From Halapricum desulfuricans (lineage in GTDB: Archaea > Halobacteriota > Halobacteria > Halobacteriales > Haloarculaceae): a stretch of DNA of 64,000 nucleotides. The position numbers and the translations under genes are program-made. The DNA lies in contig NZ_CP064787.1 in NCBI RefSeq assembly GCF_017094505.1, positions 1,240,001-1,304,000 on the forward strand. The letters are read 5' to 3'. The notes below the pieces were generated by a model. That model was not told the DNA's origin, ran no database searches, and saw only the letters and a list, made by a program, of their open reading frames with translations. Shown piece by piece: positions 17,519 through 27,451 of this stretch (position 1 is the first letter of the stretch; each line of letters starts with the position of its first letter).

Positions 17519-18175
17519 TCAGCGGTGTTTCGCGCGCTCGATCCAGGTCTGCAGGCGCTTCTCGGAGATCCCGGTCTCCTCGGCGAGCGCATCGGCGTCG
17601 CGAGCCGCCAGGTCCGCGACCGTCTCCACGCCGGCGTCAGCGAGCCGATCGGCGTAGGTCGATCCGATCCCCTTGATCACGTCGGTCGGTTCGTCCGTGC
17701 CGAGGTCCTCGCCCGCATCGGGTTCGTCGGATTCGGTCTCTCCGCTCGATTCTGCCGTTTCTGTCTTTTCGTCGGGTTCTGTCTCCCTGCTCGATTCTGC
17801 CTCACCGCGCTCTGCACCCGGTTTTTGATCGAGCTCCGTCTCGCCAGCCCGGTCGCCTGACTCTCCGTCTTCGTCAGGCTCTTGCTCACTCGGCCGTTCG
17901 TCGCTCTCCGATTCGCCCTTCTCGACTGCTTCGGTGTTTTCGGTCGTCGAGGAATCGGCTTCCTCGACAGCCTCGCCCGTCGTGTCAGTGCCCTTGACGG
18001 CGTCTTCGGACTCCGTCGAGGGTTCGCGTTCGACCGTGACTGTCGTCTCTTCGGACGGAGAATCAGTGGCCGGTTCGTCTCCCGTCCGGGGTGGTCGCCG
18101 TTCCGACTGCTGGCCTCGGGGCCCACCGAGCCCGAGTGCCGCCTTGATCCGATCGAATAGGTCCGACAATCCCAT
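17519..18175 (-). CDS. Helix-hairpin-helix protein with a long acidic linker
   Basis: A 218-residue protein in three parts: an amphipathic N-terminal helix ([18 protein letters not shown]), about 130 residues of Glu/Ser/Thr-rich disordered sequence, and a C-terminal helix-hairpin-helix fold ([51 protein letters not shown]) like the DUF4332/HhH_5 modules. The layout recalls FtsY-type proteins, where a short helix and an acidic region mediate membrane contact, but there is no GTPase domain. DNA or protein binding by the HhH is inferred. It lies between pabB and aroE on the same strand. Confidence 0.72.
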   Translation of the reverse strand: MGLSDLFDRIKAALGLGGPRGQQSERRPPRTGDEPATDSPSEETTVTVEREPSTESEDAVKGTDTTGEAVEEADSSTTENTEAVEKGESESDERPSEQEPDEDGESGDRAGETELDQKPGAERGEAESSRETEPDEKTETAESSGETESDEPDAGEDLGTDEPTDVIKGIGSTYADRLADAGVETVADLAARDADALAEETGISEKRLQTWIERAKHR

Positions 18176-18200
18176 GTGCGCGTTTTCGACCCCGGATTAC

Positions 18201-18992
18201 TTAAAGCCGGGCGCGAAGCGCCGCGTTCATCGCCTCGACCGGCGCGTCCCGTCCGGTCCAGCGCTCGAAGGCCTCGACGCCCTGATACAGCAGCATCCAT
18301 GCGCCGTCGACGGTCGTCGCACCGGCGGCCGTCGCGTCGCCGAGCAGTCGCGTCTCGATCGGCGTGTACACCGCATCGAGGACGGCAAGCCCCTCGTGGA
18401 GCGCTTCGGCCGGGACCGGCGAGCGATCCTCCTCCATACCGACGCTCGTGGCGTTGACCAGCACGTCCGCCTCGGCGAGCAGCGCCGGGAGTTCGTCGAG
18501 ACCGTGACCGCTCGCCCCGGGGACAGCCTCGGCCAGTTCGTGTGCGCGTTCGACGGTCCGGTTCGCGATCCGGACGCTCGCTCCGGCGTCAGCCAGTCCG
18601 AACGCCACGGCACGACCCGCGCCGCCGGCCCCGACGACGACCGCCTCGCCGTCGAGAGCCACGCCGTGTGCTTCCAGCGCTCGCACCGCGCCCACGGCGT
18701 CGGTGTTGTATCCGACCGGCCCGGTATCGGTGAACGCGACGGTGTTGACCGCGCCGATCCGCGCCGCGAGGTCGTCCGGTTCGACGGCCTCCAGTACGTC
18801 CTGTTTGAACGGGATCGTCACGTTCAGTCCGGCGACACCCAGCGTCTCGGCGGCCTCGATCGCCGGGATCGCCGCCTCCGGCTCGAAGGTGACGTATCTG
18901 GCCTCGATCTCGAGCTCGTCGTAGGCCGCCTCGTGCATCGGCGGCGACAGCGAGTGCTCGACCGGGTTCCCGATCAATCCGTACACGTCCAT
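18201..18992 (-). CDS. aroE: Shikimate dehydrogenase
   Basis: A 263-residue enzyme that reduces 3-dehydroshikimate to shikimate with NADPH, supplying chorismate for the Trp and p-aminobenzoate routes encoded nearby. The substrate-binding N-terminus [22 protein letters not shown] and the catalytic Lys/Asn region [22 protein letters not shown] and the NADP-binding [19 protein letters not shown] followed by IANRTVERA are all present. The C-terminal [18 protein letters not shown] is standard. It may be co-transcribed with the HhH gene. Confidence 0.95.
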   Translation of the reverse strand: MDVYGLIGNPVEHSLSPPMHEAAYDELEIEARYVTFEPEAAIPAIEAAETLGVAGLNVTIPFKQDVLEAVEPDDLAARIGAVNTVAFTDTGPVGYNTDAVGAVRALEAHGVALDGEAVVVGAGGAGRAVAFGLADAGASVRIANRTVERAHELAEAVPGASGHGLDELPALLAEADVLVNATSVGMEEDRSPVPAEALHEGLAVLDAVYTPIETRLLGDATAAGATTVDGAWMLLYQGVEAFERWTGRDAPVEAMNAALRARL

Positions 18993-19044
18993 ACGCCAGC
19001 CTCGGGAGCGGTCGGGTTAATACTGCCGACCGCTCGCCCGGTCG

Positions 19045-19797
19045 TCACGCGAGGTCTCCGTGACGGATCGTGTCCTCGGCCGCCGCCAGCGCCGCGTCGG
19101 GATCGAACTCTTCGACGAGCGTCTCGAGCGTCGCGTCCGACTGTTCGGACAATGCATCGGCGTGGGCAGTGATATTCGGAACGGCCCGCAAGATGTTGTC
19201 GACGACCGGCACGGCGGCTGCCTGTGCGGACCGCGACAGGGGATTCAGGTCGATCACGATCTCTGTCTTGCCCATCGCACCGAGCGCTTCAGCCCGATCG
19301 CCGTCTTCCAGCGGGACGAGCACGACGTCGGCGCTCTCGATCCCGTCGGCGTCGACTTTCGCGCGCTCGTGGTCCAGTCCGGGGATCCGACCGTCGGCTT
19401 TCAGCCCCTTGACCTCGTCCGCGCCGTGCTCGCGCAGGTGGTCGGCGATGGCTTCCATCCGTTCTTCGGTCCGGTTGAAGAGGTTCACCTCGATGTCGGC
19501 ACCGGTCGCCTCGGCCAACTCGACGATCTCTCCGGGGACGAGCGCCGCGACGTTGCCGTTGACCGAGAGGACGGGGTGGTCGGCCAAAAGCAGGGATGCG
19601 GCGGCGACCCGTTCGGCCTCGTCGGCGCTCTCGCTCGTCCGTTCGCCGAGCAGGTAATCGAAGGCCTCTCCCCGCCCCTCGGCGATCAGTCCCTGTTTGC
19701 TCGTGATCCCCTTCTCGACCCCTTCCTCGATCCGGTGACGAGTGAGCAACGACTCGTAGCGCGGGTGACTCTCGGGGACGTCGAATTCGTCGGCCAT
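19045..19797 (-). CDS. 4-phosphopantoate--beta-alanine ligase
   Basis: A 250-residue archaeal phosphopantothenate synthetase that joins 4-phosphopantoate and beta-alanine using ATP, the archaeal route to coenzyme A. It matches the archaeal family over its length: HPRYESLLTRHRIEEGVEKGITSKQGLIAEGRGEAFDYLLGE at the N-terminus, ADHPVLSVNGNVAALVPGEIVELA, and IVIDLNPLSRSAQAAAVPVVDNILRAVPNI in the C-terminal half. The ATG at 19797 is used; a longer upstream frame is serine/arginine rich and not family-like. Confidence 0.92.
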   Translation of the reverse strand: MADEFDVPESHPRYESLLTRHRIEEGVEKGITSKQGLIAEGRGEAFDYLLGERTSESADEAERVAAASLLLADHPVLSVNGNVAALVPGEIVELAEATGADIEVNLFNRTEERMEAIADHLREHGADEVKGLKADGRIPGLDHERAKVDADGIESADVVLVPLEDGDRAEALGAMGKTEIVIDLNPLSRSAQAAAVPVVDNILRAVPNITAHADALSEQSDATLETLVEEFDPDAALAAAEDTIRHGDLA

Positions 19798-19972
19798 ACG
19801 TCTACTCGGGGAAGCGCGGGAAAAACCGCTTTCGTTCCCGTGGGACCTCGTCGAGATCCTACTCTCCGCCGACACAGACATTCTGGTCGTCAGAGACAGC
19901 AGCCATTCAAAGACCGGAGAGGCTGGTACAGGGTGAATTGACGGATTGAGAACGAAGACGGAGAATCGCGGA

Positions 19973-20047
19973 TGGGTTCGGGCGGATTTGAACCGCCGGC
20001 CTCCTCCATGTCAAGGAGGTGTCATAACCGGTCTAGACCACGAACCC
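19973..20047 (-). tRNA. tRNA-Val (GAC)
   Basis: A 75-base cloverleaf can be folded on the minus strand: acceptor GGGTTCG/CGAACCC plus discriminator A, anticodon stem CCTCC/GGAGG with loop TTGACAT (anticodon GAC), T arm GGCGG-TTCAAAT-CCGCC. CCA is not encoded. No intron is needed. It sits between the phosphopantoate ligase gene and the trp operon. Confidence 0.93.
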
Positions 20048-20206
20048 TCGCTGATCGAACGCATCTCCGGATTGCAGGCAGAGGTAATTGAAGGTTTCGA
20101 AACGGCGTCGCCTCCGGCGGTTGTCTACGTACCTCACGGATCTCCCCCAGCGAAGGTGACGATCGTACCCTCCCGACCGCACTACCCACCCACCGCTTCC
20201 CGATAC

Positions 20207-20265
20207 CCTTAAGTTGGTGAACGAATTTGTACACTACAACACGAATCAGTCCATTGGTGGCCACA
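20207..20265 (+). promoter_or_regulatory. trp operon upstream region with a TGTACA box
   Basis: Upstream of trpD there is a CTTAAG TATA-like element (about 20207-20212), then a TGTACA hexamer at 20228-20233 flanked by two ACGAAT direct repeats (20221 and 20241). TGTACA is the core of the TRP box bound by TrpY in methanogens; whether a related regulator acts here is inference. Confidence 0.3.
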
Positions 20266-21263
20266 ATGAAGGAACACATCGAGCGCGTCACAGACGGGGA
20301 GGACCTCACTGTCGAGGAGGCACGGGCGGCCGCACAGGCCGTTTTCGAGGACGCAACGGAAGCCCAGATCGGAGCACTGCTCTCGGCGTTGCGGTCGAAA
20401 GGAGAGACGGAGGCCGAGATCGCGGGCTTCGCGCAGGGGATGCGCGAGGCCGCGCGCACGATCGAACCCGACCGGTCGCCGCTGGTCGACACTTGCGGCA
20501 CCGGCGGGGACGATTACGACACGATCAACGTCTCGACGACGGCCGCCATCGTCGCGGCCGGCGCGGGCGTGCCGATCGCCAAGCACGGCAACTACTCCGT
20601 CTCGTCGTCGTCGGGCAGTTCCGACGTGCTCGAGGCGGTCGGCGTCACGCTAGAGAGCGATCCCGACTCGGTCCGCGAGCACGTCGAGTCGCTGGGGATC
20701 GGGTACATGCACGCCCCGGAGTTCCACCCCGCGATGAAGGCCGTCATCGGTCCGCGCAAGGAACTGGGCGTCGAGACGATCTTCAACGTGCTCGGACCGC
20801 TGACTAATCCCGCCGGTGCGGACGCGCAAGTGCTCGGCGTCTACGACGACGAACTGGTCCCGCTGATCGCCGACGCGCTCGCGCGTATGCCCGTCGAACG
20901 CGCGCTGGTCGTCCACGGATCCGGCATGGACGAGATCACCGTCCACGACGAGACGACTGTCGCCGAGGTCGAGGGCAGCGATGTCGAACAGTACACCATC
21001 GCGCCCGAGGACGTGGGGCTGGACCGCCACGACATCTCGGCCGTCGCCGGCGGGACGCCCGAGGAGAACGCCGCGGATCTGGAGGGGATCGTCGAGGGGT
21101 CGGTCAACAGCGCCAAGCAGGACATCGTGCTGGCCAACGCCGGGGCGGCCGCCTACGTCGCCGGACAGGCGACGTCGCCGGCGGACGGCGTCGAACTCGC
21201 CCGTCAGGCCATCGAGTCGGGCGCGGCAGCCGAGAAACTCGACGAACTCCGCGAGGCCAGCGC

Positions 21264-21267
<4 letters not shown>
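20266..21267 (+). CDS. trpD: Anthranilate phosphoribosyltransferase
   Basis: A 333-residue enzyme that transfers phosphoribose from PRPP to anthranilate, the second Trp-specific step. Motifs: DTCGTGGDDYDTINVSTTAA (PRPP loop), KHGNYSVSSSSGSSDVLEAVG, the VLGPLTNPAGA segment and the DEITVHDETTVAEV region. The ATG at 20266 is the first codon of the family-like N-terminus (MKEHIERVTDGEDLT). The stop overlaps the trpF ATG (ATGA). It is the first gene of the trpD-F-E-G operon. Confidence 0.96.
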
Positions 21268-21895
<628 letters not shown>

Positions 21896-21899
<4 letters not shown>

Positions 21900-23587
21900 C
21901 CGCGGACCGGAATCCGGACGGCGTCGCAACTGAGCGGGTCGACTTCGATCGCTCGCGCGAGGCGTTCGTGGATCTGGCCTCCGGCGGCCGGCCGGCCGTC
22001 GTCCGCCTCGAGGCCGACCTCGACGCAGACGTCGATCCGCTGTCGGCGTACGCCGCTCTGACCGGTCGGACGACCGACCGCGAAGTTGCCGATTACACCT
22101 TCTTGCTTGAAAGTGCCGGGAAGGTCGCCTCCAGCGATCCCGACGGCGCGTTCGCGCCGAGGCCCGACGACCGCCACGCCCGCTATTCGTTCGTCGGGTA
22201 CGACCCCGTCGGCGTCGTCACCGTCGACGCGGAAACGACGGTCGAGGTCTTCGACGACCGCTACGCCGACTTCCTCGCGCCCAACGGCGGGGACGTCCTC
22301 GACAGCCTGCGGGCGTGTCTGCCCGACGCCGAACTGCGCGGCTTCCCCGAGCACGAGCGACAGTTGCTCGAGGGCGGGCTCGTCGGCTTTCTGGCCTACG
22401 ACGCCGTCTACGACCTCTGGCTCGACGAGGTCGGGCTGGACCGGCCGGACTCGCGGTTCCCCGACGCCCAGTTCCTGCTCACGACGAAGACGCTCGTGTT
22501 CGATCACGCCGAGGACACCGTCTCGCTGGTCGCCACGCCGCTTTTCGGACCCGACCACGACGCCGGAACGCGCTACGACGAACTCCGGGCCGAAGCCGGT
22601 CGGATCGAGGGACTGCTCGCTGACGCTACTGCCGTCGAGTCGGGCGGCTTCGAGCGGCAGGCCGAGACGGCCGGTCCGGAAGACGACTACGAGGACGCTG
22701 TCCGACAGGCCAAAGAGTCGGTGCTCGACGGCGATATCTATCAGGGCGTCATCTCCCGCAAGCGCGAGCTGTACGGCGACATCGATCCGCTGGGGCTGTA
22801 CGAGGCGCTGCGTTCGATCAACCCCTCGCCGTACATGTACCTGCTCGATCACGACGACCTGTCTGTCGTCGGCGCCAGCCCGGAGACGCTCGTCTCGGTC
22901 GACGGCGACCGCGTGATGGTCAATCCCATCGCGGGGACGTGTCCGCGCGGGACGAGTCCGGTCGAGGACCGCCGGCTGGCCGGCGAGATGCTCGCAGACG
23001 AGAAGGAGCGAGCCGAGCACACGATGCTCGTCGACCTGGGGCGCAACGACGTCCGGCGAGTCGCCGAACCCGGCTCGGTCCGCGTCGAGGAGTTCATGAA
23101 CGTGCTCAAGTACAGCCACGTTCAGCACATCGAATCGACGGTCACGGGGGCGCTTGCCGACGACGCTGACTCCGGACGTGAATCGGCGGCTCGCGAGACC
23201 GACGGGTTCGATGCGTTCGACGCGGTGCGAGCGACGTTCCCGGCGGGGACGCTCTCGGGCGCGCCGAAGATCCGCGCCATGGAGATCATCGACGACCTGG
23301 AGCGCGAGCCGCGCGGGCTCTACGGCGGCGGCGTGGGGTATTTCTCCTGGGACGGCGACGCCGACTTCGCGATCGTGATCCGCTCGGCGACGATCGAGGC
23401 CGACCAGTCGCTGCCCGACTCCGCGACTCCGTCGGGAACGGCCGATCGAATCACCGTCCAGGCCGGCGCGGGGATCGTCGCGGACTCGGTGCCCGAACGC
23501 GAGTACGAGGAGACGGAGAACAAGATGCGGGGCGTGCTCGACGCCATCGAGGCGATCCGGGTCGAACCCGAGGAGGTCTCGCCGTGA
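21896..23587 (+). CDS. trpE: Anthranilate synthase component I
   Basis: A 563-residue chorismate-binding subunit that makes anthranilate from chorismate and ammonia, with ammonia from the TrpG partner encoded next. The C-terminal domain carries [64 protein letters not shown] and VQAGAGIVADSVPEREYEETENK. The N-terminal regulatory half has LLESAGKVASSDP, resembling the Trp-feedback LLES motif. Family context: bacterial and archaeal TrpE enzymes with this motif are usually inhibited by tryptophan. A hydrophilic insert (about residues 420-438) is present in the catalytic domain. Confidence 0.95.
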
Positions 23588-24225
23588 GCGCACAGCGAAC
23601 TGACGACCGCGTTTCCACAGAGACGCCCGAGGGCGAACAGCTGCGCGTGCTGTTCGTCGATAACTTCGACTCGTTCACCTACAACCTCGTCGAGTACACC
23701 AGCGAGCACGCCGAGACCGAGGTGCTCCGGAACACGGCCTCCCTCGAGGAGGTCCGCGCGGTCGATCCCGACGCGATCGTCGTCTCGCCCGGCCCGGGAC
23801 ACCCGAAAAACGACCGCGACGTGGGCGTGACGATGGACGTGCTGCGCGAACTCAGTCCCGAGGTACCGACGCTGGGCGTCTGTCTGGGGCTGGAGGCGGC
23901 CGTCTACGAGTACGGCGGCTCGGTCGGACGCGCGCCCGAGCCGATCCACGGCAAGGCGTTCCCGATCGACCACGACGGCGAGGGCGTGTTCGCGGGCCTC
24001 GAACAGGGGTTTCAGGGCGGGCGCTATCACTCGCTGATCGCCACCGACGTCCCCGACGCCTTCGAGGTGACCGCCACGACCGAAACCGACGACGGAACCG
24101 AACTCGTCATGGGAATCCGCCACCGTGAGTACCCCCTCGAGGCGGTCCAGTTCCACCCCGAGTCCGTCCTGACTGCCGTCGGTCACGACCTGATCCGCAA
24201 CTTCCTGGACGGCGTCGTCCGGTAG
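23584..24225 (+). CDS. trpG: Anthranilate synthase component II (glutaminase)
   Basis: A 213-residue class I amidotransferase. VLFVDNFDSFTYNLVEY, VVSPGPGHPKNDRD, the nucleophile Cys in LGVCLGLEAAVYEYGG and the C-terminal [10 protein letters not shown] (His, Glu) are intact. The residues after the Cys are LE instead of the more common HQ. The GTG start overlaps the trpE stop. Unlike the pabA product in this window, it has no internal hydrophilic insertion. Confidence 0.93.
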   Translation: MSAQRTDDRVSTETPEGEQLRVLFVDNFDSFTYNLVEYTSEHAETEVLRNTASLEEVRAVDPDAIVVSPGPGHPKNDRDVGVTMDVLRELSPEVPTLGVCLGLEAAVYEYGGSVGRAPEPIHGKAFPIDHDGEGVFAGLEQGFQGGRYHSLIATDVPDAFEVTATTETDDGTELVMGIRHREYPLEAVQFHPESVLTAVGHDLIRNFLDGVVR

Positions 24226-24228
24226 CCG

Positions 24229-24313
24229 TTACAACCTTTGGGTGTTGCCGGACAACGAGGCGCGCGACCGACTGGGCGACATCGCCGACTTCCCGGCCGA
24301 GCGCGAGTACTGA
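24229..24313 (+). pseudogene. Possible 3' remnant of a gene after trpG
   Basis: A frame reading YNLWVLPDNEARDRLGDIAD then FPAEREY and a TGA stop begins just after the trpG stop, with no start codon or promoter of its own. The sequence has protein-like character (for example WVLPDNEARDRL). It could be the C-terminus of a gene lost by deletion, or a chance frame. The family is not recognised. Confidence 0.3.
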
Positions 24314-24487
24314 TCAGCGATCCCCGTTGTCGGTCTCGAGCTCGAACATCGGCGGGAGGTCACTGGTGTTCGTCGGCTCGAACGTCCTGGGTGCCCCTTT
24401 CCAGGCGGGACGCTGTCGGGTTGTCAGCTCCGCGCTAGCTGTCGTGGGTGTGGTGCGATACTGGGTCGATTGCGGATTCGTACTCAT
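24314..24487 (-). CDS. Small hypothetical protein
   Basis: A 57-residue ORF (MSTNPQSTQYRTTPTTASAE at the N-terminus, DLPPMFELETDNGDR at the end) that looks haloarchaeal in composition and is preceded by an A/T-rich stretch about 110 bases upstream. It has no cysteine cluster, membrane helix or signal peptide. It lies between the trp operon and the M24 peptidase gene. I do not recognise a family; real but unassigned is the best call. Confidence 0.45.
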   Translation of the reverse strand: MSTNPQSTQYRTTPTTASAELTTRQRPAWKGAPRTFEPTNTSDLPPMFELETDNGDR

Positions 24488-24622
24488 TGTGACGTGGTGG
24501 AACGCGACGGTTCGAAAGCGATGCTGGCCGGTCAAACAGGGCGTGCACCACGTACGAGAAGCGACTGCATCGTAGAACCGACAACGAGAAACGGGGCCAT
24601 AAATATAACGGTTTTTAATTAA

Positions 24623-25792
24623 CTATTCGACGGCCAGCGACACCGGGTAGTCGGTCAGGTTCTCGTAGCCGTCGTCGGTGACGACGACCAGGTCCTCGAT
24701 CCGGACGCCGCCGACCGCCGGGTCGTAGAGACCGGGTTCGATCGTGATGACGTGACCGGGTTCGAGCTTGCCGCCGTCGGGGCCGACGGAGGGCAGTTCG
24801 TGGACGTCCAGCCCGACCCCGTGGCCCGTGCTGTGGATGAATCCGGTTTCCGTGCCGGGGTCGTCTCGCAACGTCGGCAGGCCGGCGTCCTCGTAGACGT
24901 CACAGGCGGCGTCGTGGACGTCCGCGCCCGTCGCGCCCGGCTCGACCGCCGCCAGCGCCTCGCGGTAGGCCCGCTCGGTCAGGTCGTACCACTCCCGGAC
25001 CCGTTCGTCGGGGTCGCCCACGCAGAACGTCCGGGTCATGTCGCCGTGGTACTTCGTGGTCTTGTCCCGGGGAAAGATGTCGATAATGATCGGTTCGTGC
25101 GGTCGGAGCGGCCCGCTACCCCGGTCGTGCGGATCGGCCGCGTCGGCCCCGCAGGCGACGATCGTCTCGTCGAGCGCACAGCCGCGGCGCAGCAGCGTCA
25201 CCTCGATCTCCTCTTTGAGTCGCTCGCTGGTCAGGACCTCGCCGTCGACGAGCAGTCGATCGCCGTCGATCGCTGCCCGCCCGAGGAGGTCCTCGGCGGC
25301 CGCCATCGCGGCCTCGTTGGCGCGCTGTGCCGCCCGGACGTGGTCGATCTCCTCGTCGGTCTTGCTGGCGCGGACGGCGGTGACCGTCTGCTCGGCGTCG
25401 GCGACGACCTCGACTCCCTGCTCGCGGAGGCCGTCGGCCGTCTGGAGGGGAAAGCGCGGCGGGACGGCGACGGCCTCGACGTCGTAGGCGTCGAGGAACG
25501 CGGCGCGCGTCCGGTGAGCCGCTTCCCGGCGGTCGTAGGCCTCGAGGCGGTCGTCGTAGCCGTAGTCGGTGAAGCGCTCGACGCTTTCGGCGCGGCTCTC
25601 GCGTTTCGCGCGGCCGAACTCCAGACTCCGGACGAAAAGCAGGTGCGTCGAACCGTCGTACAACGTGAGAAACGGGTCGGGCGCGTCGAAGCCCGAGAGG
25701 TAGTACTGGTCGGCGTCGGTCGAGTCCGCGTCGATGAGGTAGCCGTCGGCGTCGAGGTCGTCGAGTCGCGCGTCCAGTTTCGAGAGGTCCAT
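24623..25792 (-). CDS. M24 family metallopeptidase (Xaa-Pro peptidase-like)
   Basis: A 389-residue protein with a creatinase/prolidase N-terminal domain (residues 1-130) and a pita-bread catalytic domain with the five metal ligands: Asp in IIIDIFPRD, Asp in YHGDMTRTF, His in GFIHSTGHGVGLDVHE, Glu in ITIEPGLYDP and Glu in GVRIEDLVVV. It should cleave N-terminal residues next to proline or a related dipeptide bond in the cytoplasm. It is followed by a T-rich run (on the minus strand) that could end transcription. Confidence 0.92.
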   Translation of the reverse strand: MDLSKLDARLDDLDADGYLIDADSTDADQYYLSGFDAPDPFLTLYDGSTHLLFVRSLEFGRAKRESRAESVERFTDYGYDDRLEAYDRREAAHRTRAAFLDAYDVEAVAVPPRFPLQTADGLREQGVEVVADAEQTVTAVRASKTDEEIDHVRAAQRANEAAMAAAEDLLGRAAIDGDRLLVDGEVLTSERLKEEIEVTLLRRGCALDETIVACGADAADPHDRGSGPLRPHEPIIIDIFPRDKTTKYHGDMTRTFCVGDPDERVREWYDLTERAYREALAAVEPGATGADVHDAACDVYEDAGLPTLRDDPGTETGFIHSTGHGVGLDVHELPSVGPDGGKLEPGHVITIEPGLYDPAVGGVRIEDLVVVTDDGYENLTDYPVSLAVE

Positions 25793-25853
25793 GCGGTCGA
25801 ATGCGGCCGGCGCGAGTAAAGGCGTGTCGGGAAGAGCGATCCGGCACGGCGGG

Positions 25854-26459
25854 CTACTCGGCGAGCAGTCGCGCCTCGACGTAGGCGTCGAGTTCAGCTC
25901 GGACGGCCGCGACCGGCGGGTCGTCGCTGGTCGCCCGCTCGGTCATGATACCGCCGGCAATCGTGTGGATCGTCGCGGCCACCTGCTCGGGGTCGACCTC
26001 CCGGAAGACCCCTTCCTCGATGCCGTCGGCGATGATCTCGGCGAGCACTCCCCGGAAGAAGCGATCGCTTCTCGTGAAGTGCTCGCGGTAGCGCTCGTCG
26101 TGGGCGGCCTGCGCGCGGAGTTCGACCAGCGCGCGGACGAATCCCCGGTCTCGCTCGGCGAGGTCGGGCGCGGCGATCGCGTCGAGCCACCGATCGAGCC
26201 GTTTGCGGGCGTCGCCGGACGCCTCGCGGCCCATCTCGGTCTCGTGGTCATCGATCATCCGGGAGAGGAAGTCCACGAGCAGGTCGTCTTTCCCGTCGTA
26301 GTGGTGATACAGCAGCGACTTGCTCTTGGGGAAGAACTCGTCGATCCGGTCGATCGTCAGCCCGGCGTAACCGTACTCGACGAGCGCGTCGAACGTCGCC
26401 CGCATGATCGCAGTCCGGGTGTCCTCGGCGTCTTCGGGGAACGGGTTTCCGGCCGACAT
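25854..26459 (-). CDS. TetR/AcrR family transcriptional regulator
   Basis: A 201-residue regulator with an N-terminal TetR helix-turn-helix (RTAIMRATFDALVEYGYAGLTIDRIDEFFPKSKSLLYHHYDGKDDLLVDFLSRM) and a C-terminal ligand-binding domain. It lies 12 bases after the NmrA-like gene on the same strand, and their shared promoter is divergent from a DrrAB-type exporter. The 20-base palindrome at 27397-27416 between the two promoters is its probable operator. Inference: it represses both operons until an effector, probably a lipophilic toxic compound, is bound. Confidence 0.88.
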   Translation of the reverse strand: MSAGNPFPEDAEDTRTAIMRATFDALVEYGYAGLTIDRIDEFFPKSKSLLYHHYDGKDDLLVDFLSRMIDDHETEMGREASGDARKRLDRWLDAIAAPDLAERDRGFVRALVELRAQAAHDERYREHFTRSDRFFRGVLAEIIADGIEEGVFREVDPEQVAATIHTIAGGIMTERATSDDPPVAAVRAELDAYVEARLLAE

Positions 26460-26471
26460 GGTTGTCTGTTC

Positions 26472-27362
26472 TCACTCACTCCCGTGAAGGTTGTTAGCTT
26501 TCGGATCCGGCGTGGCACGTTCGAACGCGTCCGCGTTTCCCGCGGTCCATTCGTCGAGCGACAGCGGCGATCGATCGAGTACCCGCTCGGCGTCGTCGCT
26601 GACCCGCCCGGCAAGGCCGAGACGCGCGGTCGTATACAGGAGAGCCATCGTCACCAGAAACGGCCAGTCGCGACCGATCCGACGCGAGTGGCGGGCGAAC
26701 TGAACCAGCGACGGCTCCCCGTAGGTGACGGGCCGGTCGAGAGCCGCCGAGAGCGACCGGGCCACTTCGTGATAGGTCAGCGCATCGGGGCCAGTCACGT
26801 CGTAAGCGCGACGCGCGTGTCCGGACTCGGTCAGGGCCGCGGTCGCGACGGCGGCGACGTCCTCGGCGGCGACGAAACTTGTCTCGCCGTCGCCGGCCGG
26901 AACGACGATTTCGCCCCGCTCGACGATCTCCCGGCGGTGGACCTCAAGTAGGTTCTCCATGAAAAACGACGCCCGCAGGAACGTCCAGGTCACGTCGCTG
27001 TCCCGGAGGTGCGTCTCGATCTTTCGGTGGGGCAACAGCGGGTTCTTCTCCGCGCCGAGCACCGACAGCAGGACGATACGGTCGACGCCGACCCGCACGG
27101 CAGCGTCTATCGCCGGCAGTATCGAGTCGCCGACCCGGGCGATCGCGGGCGGCCTGACGAGAAACATCGAATCGACGCCCTCGAAGGCCGTCCCCCACGT
27201 CTCGGGTTTCTCGAAATCGAACACGACCGTCTCGATGCCGTCCGGGAACTGTCTGTCTGGGTCGCGCGTCGCCGCCCTGACAGCCACGTCGCGATCGGCG
27301 AGCCGATCGACGACTCGCGAGCCGACCGTGCCCGTCGCTCCCGTGACCAGTACCGTCTCCAT
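26472..27362 (-). CDS. NmrA/NAD(P)H-binding family protein
   Basis: A 296-residue atypical SDR with the N-terminal TVLVTGATGTVGSRVVDRLADRDV dinucleotide-binding motif and the FEGVDSMFLVRPPA and RHSRRIGRDWPF segments of the NmrA-like/YtfG group. It may act as a quinone reductase-like or redox-sensing protein. The ATG at 27362 has TTATG-like promoter sequence about 26 bases upstream and the TetR operator just beyond it. The downstream TetR gene follows by 12 bases, so they form an operon. Confidence 0.82.
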   Translation of the reverse strand: METVLVTGATGTVGSRVVDRLADRDVAVRAATRDPDRQFPDGIETVVFDFEKPETWGTAFEGVDSMFLVRPPAIARVGDSILPAIDAAVRVGVDRIVLLSVLGAEKNPLLPHRKIETHLRDSDVTWTFLRASFFMENLLEVHRREIVERGEIVVPAGDGETSFVAAEDVAAVATAALTESGHARRAYDVTGPDALTYHEVARSLSAALDRPVTYGEPSLVQFARHSRRIGRDWPFLVTMALLYTTARLGLAGRVSDDAERVLDRSPLSLDEWTAGNADAFERATPDPKANNLHGSE

Positions 27363-27396
27363 GGCCGGACCGAGGCGTGCCGAGCACATAACGGTG

Positions 27397-27416
27397 TTGA
27401 ATGAACGTTCAATCAA
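27397..27416. promoter_or_regulatory. Palindromic TetR-type operator
   Basis: TTGAATGAACGTTCAATCAA has a perfect 10-base core (TGAACGTTCA, 27402-27411) with matching outer TTGA/TCAA arms; only the A at 27401 and A at 27412 break symmetry. It lies between two divergent TATA-like elements, TTATG on the minus strand near 27386-27391 and CTTATCC on the plus strand near 27421-27427, so one bound dimer would cover both promoters. Confidence 0.7.
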
Positions 27417-27451
27417 TGGCCTTATCCGGATGGCAATCATGTCTTCGGGAC

